A stretch of 13,449 nucleotides of DNA, from assembly GCA_903928365.1 (NCBI GenBank), contig CAIYQV010000392.1, forward strand, positions 1 through 13,449, given 5' to 3'. Below are positions 1-6,865 of this stretch, in pieces. The position numbers and the translations under genes were made by a program. Below the pieces are notes generated by a model. That model was given only the letters and a program-made list of their open reading frames with translations. It did not search any database and was not told where the DNA came from. Positions within the stretch are counted from its first letter, which is position 1; each line of letters opens with the position of its first letter. Origin of the DNA: an uncultured Flavobacteriia bacterium. GTDB lineage: Bacteria; Bacteroidota; Bacteroidia; Flavobacteriales_D; Crocinitomicaceae.

Positions 1-1
1 A

Positions 2-790
2 GGAAGTGTGTACACCTCAGATCCTGATTTCAGCACGAAAACTGGTTATCACGGTTCTGGTTTAAGCACGCAACCTTCAGCTCTTACGAAATCGCAAATT
101 TCAACAGGTAGTTATGAAGGACTCGCTGTTAACCCGAACAATGAAAACGACGTTGTACTATTCGCCGGTTTCGGTGGAACAAACAAACGATCTGCAAATG
201 CTGCTGGAGCAACCCCTACATTTACATCACTTCCTTCTCTTCCAGCTGCTGTAGCAACCTACGACGGTATCATTGACAGAGATGATGCAGACATCCTAGT
301 TCTTGGAACATCAGAGGGTGTTTATGTAACCGAAAATGGAGGTGGAACTTGGGAAAATGCTTCTGCCGGATTTGAAGGAACTCCTGTATATGAAGTACGC
401 CAATCATGGAGAACTTGGGAAGAAGGTAACGGAAGACCAGGTGAGATCTACATTGGTACGTTTGGACGCGGAATTTGGAGTTCTGCTGCTTATCTTGGTA
501 TCGGGGATCTTGATGGTAATGGAAACAAAATTTTCAAAACCAAGTTGAAAACATTCCCGAATCCAACAAATGATAATACAACGCTTACATTCAACCTTGA
601 AGATAATTCTAACGTGAATGTTTATGTTTACTCAATTTCCGGAAGCCTAGTAAAAACAATTACTCGCAAGAACATGGAATCGGGAGCACAAACGCTTACA
701 ATTGATGGATCTGATCTTCAAAGAGGAACTTACATAGTGAAATTCATTGCTGGAAAACAAAACGACACAGTGAAGTTCATCAAAATGTAA
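2..790 (+). CDS. T9SS-sorted secreted protein, C-terminal part (beta-propeller/BNR-like)
   Basis: This is the 3' end of a longer gene; the frame is open to the left edge (Gly-Ser before the GTG at 8), so that GTG is not a real start. About 262 residues are visible. The first ~175 look like the last blades of a beta-propeller: an Asp-box-like motif (VTENGGGTW, bases 326-352) and repeated short strands ending in GRGIWSS, as in BNR/sortilin-type repeats. From about base 533 to the stop lies a typical type A T9SS sorting domain: FPNP near its start, a beta-rich middle (VNVYVYSISGSLV) and the end GTYIVKF...KFIKM. By family knowledge such proteins cross the inner membrane by Sec, leave through the type IX system and are anchored to the surface or released after the tail is removed. 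The function of the missing N-terminal part cannot be told. Confidence 0.85.
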   Translation, partial: GSVYTSDPDFSTKTGYHGSGLSTQPSALTKSQISTGSYEGLAVNPNNENDVVLFAGFGGTNKRSANAAGATPTFTSLPSLPAAVATYDGIIDRDDADILVLGTSEGVYVTENGGGTWENASAGFEGTPVYEVRQSWRTWEEGNGRPGEIYIGTFGRGIWSSAAYLGIGDLDGNGNKIFKTKLKTFPNPTNDNTTLTFNLEDNSNVNVYVYSISGSLVKTITRKNMESGAQTLTIDGSDLQRGTYIVKFIAGKQNDTVKFIKM

Positions 791-810
791 TACGAACTAA
801 AATAGAATGA

Positions 811-835
811 AGGGACAGGCAACTGTCCCTTTTTT
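811..835 (+). terminator. Intrinsic terminator of the T9SS cargo gene
   Basis: A perfect 8-bp stem (AGGGACAG at 811-818 pairs with CTGTCCCT at 823-830) closes a GCAA tetraloop of the GNRA type and is followed by TTTTT. It lies 20 bases after the stop codon and separates this gene from lpdA. Confidence 0.93.
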
Positions 836-868
836 ATTTTATATGCTTTTTAAATCTGTGATAAGTCC

Positions 869-876
869 TACATTTG
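869..876 (+). promoter_or_regulatory. Bacteroidota-type -7 promoter box for lpdA
   Basis: TACATTTG matches the TAnnTTTG box used by the primary sigma factor of Bacteroidota. It sits 22 bases before the lpdA ATG and downstream of the preceding terminator. No clear -33 TTTG is seen at the usual spacing (only a T-run near 847-851). The predicted transcript start is near 880, giving a leader of about 19 bases. Confidence 0.6.
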
Positions 877-898
877 CACACACTGTTAAAAATTGAAT

Positions 899-2302
899 AT
901 GAGTTCATACGACGTAATTATAATAGGATCTGGACCTGGTGGATATGTATCTGCTATTCGTTGCGCCCAATTGGGAATGAAAACAGCAATCATTGAAAAA
1001 TATCCTACCCTGGGTGGAACATGTCTCAATGTTGGATGCATTCCTTCAAAAGCCCTTTTAGATTCTTCAGAGCATTACCATAACGCTGTTCATACCTTTG
1101 GAGAACATGGTATAGAGGTAAAAACCGTCAAAGCGAACATCACACAAATGATCAACCGAAAAAATGAAGTGGTATCGCAAACTTGTGCAGGTGTCAAGTT
1201 TTTAATGGACAAGAACAAAATCGATGTTCATCAAGGAGTTGGATCATTTGTAGACAAAAACAGTGTGAAAGTGAAAAATGATGCCGGTGAGGAAACAATA
1301 ATTACCGGAAAGAATATCATTATTGCTACAGGATCTAAACCTAATTATTTCCCAGGAATGGAGCCAGACAAAAAGCGAATCATCACTTCTACTGAAGCTT
1401 TGAACTTGCAAGAAATCCCTAAGAAAATGCTTGTTATCGGTGGTGGTGTCATCGGGTTGGAACTAGGTTCCGTTTATGGAAGACTAGGAACACAAATCGA
1501 AGTGGTAGAATTTGCCAACACGATCATTCCAACGATGGATGGAACACTTGGAAAGGAACTTACGCGCGTTCTTAAAAAGGAAGGATTTAAATTCCATTTG
1601 GAACACCGTGTTCAAAGCGTTGAGAATAAGGGGAAATCTGTTCTTCTAAAAGCGCTCAACAAAAAAGGAGAAGAAGTACAACTTGAAGCCGATTATTGTC
1701 TTGTTGCAGTAGGTCGCAAAGCCTATACAGAAGGGTTAAATCTCGAAGCTGCAGGGTTGTCAGTGAATCAGCGTGGACAAGTGGAAGTAAATGACCATCT
1801 TCAAACAGCAGTTCCTAATATCTATGCCATCGGAGATGTTGTCCGAGGAGCCATGCTCGCTCATAAAGCAGAAGAAGAAGGTGTTTATATCGCTGAACAA
1901 TTAGCAGGACAAAAACCTCATATCAATTACAACCTAATTCCGGGTGTAGTGTATACTTGGCCTGAGGTGGCCGCTGTTGGTAAAACTGAAGAAGAACTTA
2001 AGGCAGCTGGCGTAGCATATAAGGCAGGAAGCTTTCCAATAAAAGCATTAGGTCGTGCACGAGCAAGTATGGATACGGCCGGTTTGATAAAGGTTCTTGC
2101 TGATGCTAATACGGATGAAGTACTGGGTGTTCACATGATCGCTCCACGAGCAGCAGACTTGATTATGGAAGCAGTTATCGCAATGGAATACCGTGCGTCT
2201 GCAGAAGATATAGCAAGAATATGTCATCCGCACCCTACGTATTCAGAAGCACTAAAAGAAGCTGCATTGGATGCTACCGAATCCAGAGCACTTCACGTTT
2301 AA
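899..2302 (+). CDS. lpdA: Dihydrolipoyl dehydrogenase (E3)
   Basis: This FAD flavoprotein reoxidises the dihydrolipoyl groups of 2-oxo acid dehydrogenase complexes and the glycine cleavage system, passing electrons to NAD+, in the cytoplasm. Visible motifs in the 467 residues are the FAD-binding GSGPGG (10-15), the redox disulfide GGTCLNVGCIPSK (Cys42 and Cys47), the NAD-binding GGGVIG (181-186), a second FAD motif ending AIGDVV, and the C-terminal HPHPTYSE with the catalytic pair His445 and Glu450. The length is normal for the family and no key residue is missing. I chose the ATG at 899; an in-frame TTG at 893 would add only two residues. It appears to be monocistronic, with a promoter box at 869 and a terminator after the stop, as is common for E3 genes shared by several complexes. 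Confidence 0.97.
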   Translation: MSSYDVIIIGSGPGGYVSAIRCAQLGMKTAIIEKYPTLGGTCLNVGCIPSKALLDSSEHYHNAVHTFGEHGIEVKTVKANITQMINRKNEVVSQTCAGVKFLMDKNKIDVHQGVGSFVDKNSVKVKNDAGEETIITGKNIIIATGSKPNYFPGMEPDKKRIITSTEALNLQEIPKKMLVIGGGVIGLELGSVYGRLGTQIEVVEFANTIIPTMDGTLGKELTRVLKKEGFKFHLEHRVQSVENKGKSVLLKALNKKGEEVQLEADYCLVAVGRKAYTEGLNLEAAGLSVNQRGQVEVNDHLQTAVPNIYAIGDVVRGAMLAHKAEEEGVYIAEQLAGQKPHINYNLIPGVVYTWPEVAAVGKTEEELKAAGVAYKAGSFPIKALGRARASMDTAGLIKVLADANTDEVLGVHMIAPRAADLIMEAVIAMEYRASAEDIARICHPHPTYSEALKEAALDATESRALHV

Positions 2303-2319
2303 ATAAGATGTTTGAATAT

Positions 2320-2346
2320 AAAAAAAGCGCCATTGGCGCTTTTTTT
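2320..2346. terminator. Bidirectional intrinsic terminator between lpdA and the S46 peptidase gene
   Basis: The stem core AGCGCC (2326-2331) pairs with GGCGCT (2335-2340) around an ATT loop. It is flanked by an A-run (2320-2325) and a T-run (2341-2346) that also pair, so both strands yield a GC-rich hairpin followed by a U-tract. It serves lpdA on the + strand and the convergent peptidase gene on the - strand. The peptidase stop codon (2345-2347) overlaps the edge of the element. Confidence 0.93.
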
Positions 2347-4477
2347 ATTTATCCTTTACCAGGACCATTTCGTCTACCAAGTGTTTTGCGCCTGAATACC
2401 TGTCCATCACCCACAACACGTAGCGAATGTCTACAACCACATTTCTGCAGCGATCCGAATCAAACATATAATCAGACATCGTACTTTCCCAGGTTCGGTC
2501 AAAATTTAATCCCATAAGATTTCCGTTTGCATCGATCACAGGAGATCCTGAATTTCCTCCTGTAGTGTGATTAGAACCCGTAAAACAAACCCAAAGTTCA
2601 CCATTTTGAGCATATGGACCGTAATCCTTCTTTTCATGCATTTCCAACATTTTCGGCAAGAGTTCAAAATCGGCATTACCCGTATTGTATTTCGCTATGA
2701 CCCCATCAAGTGTCGTATGCTCTGTATACAACATCCCATCTGCTGGTGCAGAACCTTCCAACTGGCCATAAGTAATTCGCAACGTACTGTTTGCATCCGC
2801 CCAATGCTTGTCATTTGGGAACATCTCATATTTACCTGCCACATAATTTTTTAGCATCGCGGTCAATTGATCATCAAATTGCGCGTAATTCGGTCCTACT
2901 TCATTTCTGAAACGATTGAATTTATCAACAAAATATTTATATCCAGGATCCTTCTGCAGCTTCTTCACTGAGGACACTTTAAATTTTGAAAGGAAAGCGA
3001 TGTAACGTTCTTTATTAGTCAGAATTGATCGTTCGTAAACAATTTTACTTAATTCCTCCAAATTAAGCGTTCTAAGAGATGTCGGATCAATCTGTCTGAG
3101 GTATTCTTCCGTTAAAAGCTTAAAAATGCGTTGATCTACACCACTGTCATAATTCTTAAAGAATCCCTCCGCTCCTTTGATCAATTTATCAATCGCAGCT
3201 TTCAATTCCCCCTTTTTCTCCAATGCTTCCGCATTTTTAGAAAGATCATCTAACGCTCTGGCCAATTTAAAATACTCAGGACCTACAAAAAGATATTCGA
3301 CACCCATCGCATACTCAAACTCCCATTTACTTCCTGCCTCAACGTGCTTATTCATTTGGTCGATTACTGAACCGTATTTGGTATTCCATTCCGTTTTGGT
3401 TGCGGCCATTGTAAGATACTTCGCTTCTCTTTCCAGCTTAATTGAAATCGCATCCACCCGTTTGAGACCATCTACTTGTCCGATCCATTTCTTATACGCA
3501 TTCGCAATACTCGCTTGTTTGGCAGCATATTTAATGCGAACTTCATCCGATGCACGCATGGCCGCATCGATCACACTCAATGATTTTTCACGCATCCGAA
3601 TTCTTGCAGGACGCTCCTTTTCCATTATAAACTTAAGGTATCCCGAAACGACATGCTGTTCCGTCTCACCAGGAAAACCATAAACCATAGTAAAATCACC
3701 CACCTTTCTGTCCTTAAAAGAAATCGGCAAAAAATGAACCGGTGAATACGGTACATTCTTCTCTGAATAGGCTGCTGGTTTATTATCTGCTCCTGCATAA
3801 ATTCTGAACACCGAAAAATCACCGGTATGTCGTGGCCAAACCCAATTATCTGTATCACCTCCGAATTTACCAATAGAATTCGGCGGGGTTCCCACAAGAC
3901 GCACATCTTTAAAAACTTCCTTCACTATCAGGTAATAATCGTTCCCATAATTGAAGGGTTTGACTTCCGCTTCATAGTGTGTTCCGTTAGTCGCATCTTT
4001 GATCAACTGATCTATATTCTTCTTCACGGCTGCATCTCTTTTAAGGGGATCATCCGAAGCACTTACACCAAACAATACAGAAGCTGTCACGTCTTCGATT
4101 CTCACCATTCGAGCCGCTGTTAAACCGGCATTAGGCAGTTCTTCTTTCAAGTCCTTTGCCCAAAAGCCAAATTTCAGATAATCTTTTTCCAGAGAAGAAT
4201 GCGACTGGATCTGAGAATAACCACAATGGTGATTGGTAAGCAACAATCCTTTTGATGATACCACTTCAGCCGTACAACCACCTCCAAAATGCATGATCGC
4301 GTCTTTTAAACTACTGTGATTTACATCGTAAATATCCTTCGCGTTCAACTTCATTCCTTTTGCCTTCATATCTGACTCAAACGCAGAAATAACTGAAGGA
4401 ATGAGCATTCCCTCTTCTGCAGCGACAAAAAACAGGTGCAGAAAAAGTACATACAGAATAATCAATGATCTTTTCAT
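2345..4477 (-). CDS. Family S46 dipeptidyl-peptidase, DPP11-like (Asp/Glu-specific)
   Basis: This exopeptidase removes N-terminal dipeptides from oligopeptides, probably in the periplasm. The 710 residues begin with a Sec signal peptide (1-20, ending FFVAA). A chymotrypsin-like domain is split around a helical insertion, as is usual for S46, and the length fits (about 700-720). The catalytic residues can be placed: His in LLLTNHHCGY (83/84), Asp220 in RHTGDF, and Ser643 in GGNSGSP. The residue 18 after the Ser is Arg661 (FDRTWE). In Porphyromonas gingivalis DPP11 the same offset (Ser655 to Arg673) gives specificity for Asp or Glu at P1, whereas DPP7 has Gly there. I therefore call it DPP11-like. 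It is transcribed alone from a TAAATTTG promoter and converges on lpdA. The family call is very secure; the substrate preference is inferred from one residue. Confidence 0.95.
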   Translation of the reverse strand: MKRSLIILYVLFLHLFFVAAEEGMLIPSVISAFESDMKAKGMKLNAKDIYDVNHSSLKDAIMHFGGGCTAEVVSSKGLLLTNHHCGYSQIQSHSSLEKDYLKFGFWAKDLKEELPNAGLTAARMVRIEDVTASVLFGVSASDDPLKRDAAVKKNIDQLIKDATNGTHYEAEVKPFNYGNDYYLIVKEVFKDVRLVGTPPNSIGKFGGDTDNWVWPRHTGDFSVFRIYAGADNKPAAYSEKNVPYSPVHFLPISFKDRKVGDFTMVYGFPGETEQHVVSGYLKFIMEKERPARIRMREKSLSVIDAAMRASDEVRIKYAAKQASIANAYKKWIGQVDGLKRVDAISIKLEREAKYLTMAATKTEWNTKYGSVIDQMNKHVEAGSKWEFEYAMGVEYLFVGPEYFKLARALDDLSKNAEALEKKGELKAAIDKLIKGAEGFFKNYDSGVDQRIFKLLTEEYLRQIDPTSLRTLNLEELSKIVYERSILTNKERYIAFLSKFKVSSVKKLQKDPGYKYFVDKFNRFRNEVGPNYAQFDDQLTAMLKNYVAGKYEMFPNDKHWADANSTLRITYGQLEGSAPADGMLYTEHTTLDGVIAKYNTGNADFELLPKMLEMHEKKDYGPYAQNGELWVCFTGSNHTTGGNSGSPVIDANGNLMGLNFDRTWESTMSDYMFDSDRCRNVVVDIRYVLWVMDRYSGAKHLVDEMVLVKDK

Positions 4478-4582
4478 ATCTATTTTTGATGAAGCCCAAA
4501 TTTAGCACAAATAAGTGCACTATCAGTCTGGAAGTTTCTTAGCTTAAAACGGCTTTTCAAAAAAATAAAGCACATTTGCATT
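4478..4582. other. Divergent intergenic region
   Basis: These 105 bases hold the promoter of the leftward S46 gene and must also hold any promoter of the rightward membrane-protein gene. On the + strand CACATTTG (4571-4578) resembles TAnnTTTG except for its first base and lies only 4 bases before the ATG. If used, the mRNA would start at or next to the start codon. No terminator or longer repeat is seen here. Confidence 0.5.
4497..4504 (-). promoter_or_regulatory. Bacteroidota-type -7 promoter box for the S46 peptidase gene
   Basis: Read on the minus strand this is TAAATTTG, a perfect TAnnTTTG box, 19 bases upstream of the ATG at 4477. The -33 position carries only a weak match (CTG). The predicted leader is about 16 bases. 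Confidence 0.6.
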
Positions 4583-5230
4583 ATGGATCTTTTGAATTTT
4601 ATCTTTCGACTCGGTGTGTTATTTGCCATTTACGGTTTTATCTGGGCCTTAATCGAACTCGGTCTCACCCTTTTGAGATCTGGCAGACCAAAAACAATTA
4701 TAGAGGAATACCTTATTAAATCTGTGAAATATTTATTCCTGACCGATGTGACCTTTTTGTTTTGCGCCGATCTTGAAAATGGTGAAATTTCGAATTACGA
4801 TCTCGCAATGGCGGCTCTTGTACTTTTGACGTATTTCATCGGGAAATTCCAAAAAGAACAGAACCGGCTACAATTTTTCTCAAATATGACGGGGGTCCCG
4901 CAAAGTAATCTTTTCAATCCAAAAGCCGAATCGGCCTTAATTGGCGTATCTGTTCTTTTATTTGTAGGTTTTACTTTTTATCCCGATTTGGCTTACAATC
5001 CCATTTCCGAATGGTTCCGAGCTTCCATAACAGATATCGCAGAAACAGCAGTCATAGGGTTTATTTTTAAAGTGATCGGCTTTTTCTTTTTACTTGGAAT
5101 GATTACCAAAATGATCAATGGTGTAATGTACTTGCTTTCAGGCAGACCTTTTATTCAGGCGTCCAGTAACATGCATTTTTCAAAAGGTAAAAAAGAAGAC
5201 GGCTTCGACGATTTCGAGGAAGTAGAATGA
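4583..5230 (+). CDS. Unrecognised integral membrane protein with acidic tail
   Basis: I do not recognise a family with certainty. The 215 residues contain about five hydrophobic stretches: roughly 6-31, 46-62, 73-87, 117-134 and 155-185. The protein ends in a charged tail (199-215, KGKKEDGFDDFEEVE) that is rich in Asp and Glu. The motif SGRP occurs twice, at 33-36 and 186-189, each time directly after a hydrophobic segment and an LL pair. There is no signal-peptide cleavage site, no obvious catalytic motif and no lipobox. It stands alone: divergent from the S46 peptidase and meeting coaE tail to tail with no gap. Codon use and composition look like those of the neighbours. It is very likely a real gene because of the long open frame and coherent membrane topology, but its function is unknown. 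Confidence 0.8.
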   Translation: MDLLNFIFRLGVLFAIYGFIWALIELGLTLLRSGRPKTIIEEYLIKSVKYLFLTDVTFLFCADLENGEISNYDLAMAALVLLTYFIGKFQKEQNRLQFFSNMTGVPQSNLFNPKAESALIGVSVLLFVGFTFYPDLAYNPISEWFRASITDIAETAVIGFIFKVIGFFFLLGMITKMINGVMYLLSGRPFIQASSNMHFSKGKKEDGFDDFEEVE

Positions 5231-5806
5231 TCAGTTCAGTGTAATGAGAAACGTTTCTATTTGTCGCAGCACCGGTGTCTGATCATCGTTCAACAGCACA
5301 AAAGAAGCCAACGGGATCTTCTCTTCATCAGACCATTGTCTATCCATTCGCTGAAGCACCTCTTCTTTAGAAGATCCATCCCTCAGCATAGCTCTTTTCA
5401 TTCGAGTTTCAAGAGGCGCCGTAACCAGCAGAATGGCATCATACTGATTGTATGTACCTGTTTCAAACAATATGGCTGCCTCATTAAAAACAAGCGGTGA
5501 ATTCTGTCTTTCACACCATTCAGAAAATGCTTTTCTAACAGCAGGATGAACAATCGCATTCAGTTTTTCGAGTAATTCAGGCTCTCCAAATACAGAGGAA
5601 GCAATGAAATTCGCATTCAACTTATCTGCAAGATACGCTTCAGCACCAAAGAGGGTCGTAATTTGTTGTTTGAGGTTAGGTGATGTTCGAATGAGTTCTT
5701 TCGCCATTCTATCCGAATAGAAAACAGGATATCCCATTTCTTCCAAAATCCTGGACACAAGTGATTTCCCCGCAGCAATCCCTCCGGTGACCCCAATTTT
5801 TTTCAT
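5231..5806 (-). CDS. coaE: Dephospho-CoA kinase
   Basis: CoaE phosphorylates the 3'-hydroxyl of the ribose of dephospho-CoA with ATP, the last step of coenzyme A synthesis, in the cytoplasm. The 191 residues start with the P-loop GGIAAGKS (8-15; G8, G13, K14, S15) and continue with the SDRMAKEL substrate-binding segment and VHPAVRKAF. Then come FNEAAILFETG, the conserved core strand of the family, and the lid region with the Arg-rich RMKRAMLRDG and QWSDEEK. The length is typical for CoaE (about 190-210). It is the last gene of a leftward operon, four bases after the SiaC-like gene. Its stop codon directly abuts that of the convergent membrane-protein gene, forming TGATCA. No terminator is visible after it. 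The P-loop has Ala-Ala where Gly-Ser is more common; the Walker A pattern is intact. Confidence 0.95.
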   Translation of the reverse strand: MKKIGVTGGIAAGKSLVSRILEEMGYPVFYSDRMAKELIRTSPNLKQQITTLFGAEAYLADKLNANFIASSVFGEPELLEKLNAIVHPAVRKAFSEWCERQNSPLVFNEAAILFETGTYNQYDAILLVTAPLETRMKRAMLRDGSSKEEVLQRMDRQWSDEEKIPLASFVLLNDDQTPVLRQIETFLITLN

Positions 5807-5810
5807 CAGA

Positions 5811-6194
5811 TCAGATCTCGTTGATCTCGATCATTTTGAAAGGCAACTTAATTATTGCCTGATAGTCTTCACCCGCCTCAGCCATGTCCTCATCATCCTC
5901 CTCATAGTACCAATGCACGGCTACAGAGGAAGCATCACCGTTCATACGCTCGAGTTTTTTAAATAAATCCAACAGACATTTTGACGATGAGGTATTAAAA
6001 TACTCCAACATCACTTCAATCGTTGTCTCTGATTTTGGCTGACCTGCGTAAGAATCTACCCAATCATAGAGCGGTTTGTAGAACTCAATGGAATTTTCCG
6101 GGATCGATCTTCCCTTAAGAAGTAGTTTTCCATTTTCCGCATCAAAAAGCACTTCGGGTGTCTTCGCTGAGGATATCATTTGTAAATTTTCCAT
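5811..6194 (-). CDS. SiaC-like regulatory phosphoprotein (DUF1987)
   Basis: The 127-residue protein matches the DUF1987/SiaC family: TPEVLFDAENGKLLLKGRS near the N-terminus, then IPENS, FYKPLYDWVDSY, and the signature EYFNTSSSKCL. In Pseudomonas aeruginosa, SiaC is phosphorylated on Thr68 by the kinase SiaB and dephosphorylated by SiaA, and the unphosphorylated form activates the diguanylate cyclase SiaD. Here the Thr of FNTSSS is also residue 68 when counted from the chosen ATG, and it is followed by three Ser. The gene lies 13 bases after the SiaB-like gene and 4 bases before coaE, so it is surely co-transcribed with both. An alternative start at Met6 is possible but would shift the Thr to 63. 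No SiaD-like gene is seen in the window, so its target is unknown. An acidic loop (98-110) precedes the last strand. Confidence 0.92.
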   Translation of the reverse strand: MENLQMISSAKTPEVLFDAENGKLLLKGRSIPENSIEFYKPLYDWVDSYAGQPKSETTIEVMLEYFNTSSSKCLLDLFKKLERMNGDASSVAVHWYYEEDDEDMAEAGEDYQAIIKLPFKMIEINEI

Positions 6195-6207
6195 TGTCTG
6201 TACTTAA

Positions 6208-6768
6208 TTAATCTATTTTCACGTTTAAACAGAAGAAACTTGCTTCTTCATTGACTTTCAAAAATTCAAAATCCAGCTTATTCCCGGATTTTCTTGCAAT
6301 ATCGATCATTCCCAATCCGGCAGTGCCTTTTGAGGAAACTGTAGAACTATTCAGACTGGTCTGATAGTAATTTTTCAATTCATCTTTCTCCAACGAATTG
6401 ATCTTATTCAGTCGTTCATTAAGATCGCGAACCTTACCATTATCAATATAATTACCTGTACGAATTAGAAAATGCTCATTTTCCTTCACAATCAGAATAA
6501 TTGCTGAACGTCTTTCCAAAAGTTCCCTCGATTCATTCGACGCAGCCAAATCATGATCCACATGATGGTACAAGTTCTGAAGACACTCAACTAGCACATT
6601 AAAAACTTTTTTCTGTTTTTTTGGTGATTCCTGCATGGTGTGCATTTTATTCTCCATAATGCTGAGCACCGTTGTCAACAAATCTGAAGTAACAATTCCC
6701 TTGAAAGAGAGTAATACATTCTCTTCTTCCATGGTACGATAAAGGCTATAGATATTCGTCAGTGCCAT
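6208..6768 (-). CDS. SiaB-like serine/threonine kinase (DUF6272, GHKL fold)
   Basis: This is the predicted kinase of the adjacent SiaC-like protein. The 186 residues have the layout of the SiaB/DUF6272 family. An N-terminal strand pair (NVLLSFKG, 17-24) is followed by a GHKL-type N-box helix ECLQN (Glu61 and Asn65), an ATP-lid region with RTGNYIDN (103-110), and the glycine-rich GTAGLGM (148-154) before the last strands. The open frame extends 69 bases further upstream to an ATG at 6837. I prefer the ATG at 6768 because family members begin near the IYSLYRTMEEENV segment and because a perfect TATATTTG promoter box lies at 6790-6783, just inside the longer version. It is the first gene of the operon siaB-like, siaC-like, coaE. 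No SiaA-type phosphatase is encoded nearby. Confidence 0.88.
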   Translation of the reverse strand: MALTNIYSLYRTMEEENVLLSFKGIVTSDLLTTVLSIMENKMHTMQESPKKQKKVFNVLVECLQNLYHHVDHDLAASNESRELLERRSAIILIVKENEHFLIRTGNYIDNGKVRDLNERLNKINSLEKDELKNYYQTSLNSSTVSSKGTAGLGMIDIARKSGNKLDFEFLKVNEEASFFCLNVKID

Positions 6769-6782
6769 TGGGTTTGTCAAAG

Positions 6783-6790
6783 CAAATATA
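6783..6790 (-). promoter_or_regulatory. Bacteroidota-type -7 promoter box for the siaB-siaC-coaE operon
   Basis: Read on the minus strand this is TATATTTG, a perfect TAnnTTTG match, 14 bases upstream of the ATG at 6768. A TTTG lies further upstream but with only 13 bases of spacing, shorter than the usual ~19. Its position supports the shorter start of the kinase gene. Confidence 0.55.
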
Positions 6791-6853
6791 ACGATTTGCA
6801 CTTCAAATAAATAATCAGACCCTATGAATTCATTCATACCGTTAAAGAAAAAG

Positions 6854-6861
6854 TACCTTTA
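6854..6861 (+). promoter_or_regulatory. Possible -7 promoter box for the methyltransferase gene
   Basis: TACCTTTA differs from TAnnTTTG at the last base and ends 4 bases before the ATG at 6866. If used, the transcript would be leaderless or nearly so. No -33 element is clear. Confidence 0.3.
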
Positions 6862-6865
6862 TACC

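Noticed and set aside
2048..2233. Open frame on the minus strand inside lpdA
   Set aside because: It lies wholly within the conserved lpdA coding sequence, has a Cys/His-rich low-quality translation and no family features; it is an antisense shadow.
3177..3683. 168-codon open frame on the + strand inside the S46 peptidase gene
   Set aside because: It is antisense to a complete S46 coding sequence with intact catalytic residues; the hydrophobic, Ser-rich translation is typical of a shadow frame.
4505..4518. GCAC-N6-GTGC inverted repeat next to the S46 promoter box
   Set aside because: The arms are only 4 bases and occur easily by chance; there is no second copy to suggest an operator.
6824..6865. 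Longer start for the methyltransferase at the ATG at 6824
   Set aside because: The extra 14 residues do not fit the family N-terminus, and the extension would cover the likely promoter region.
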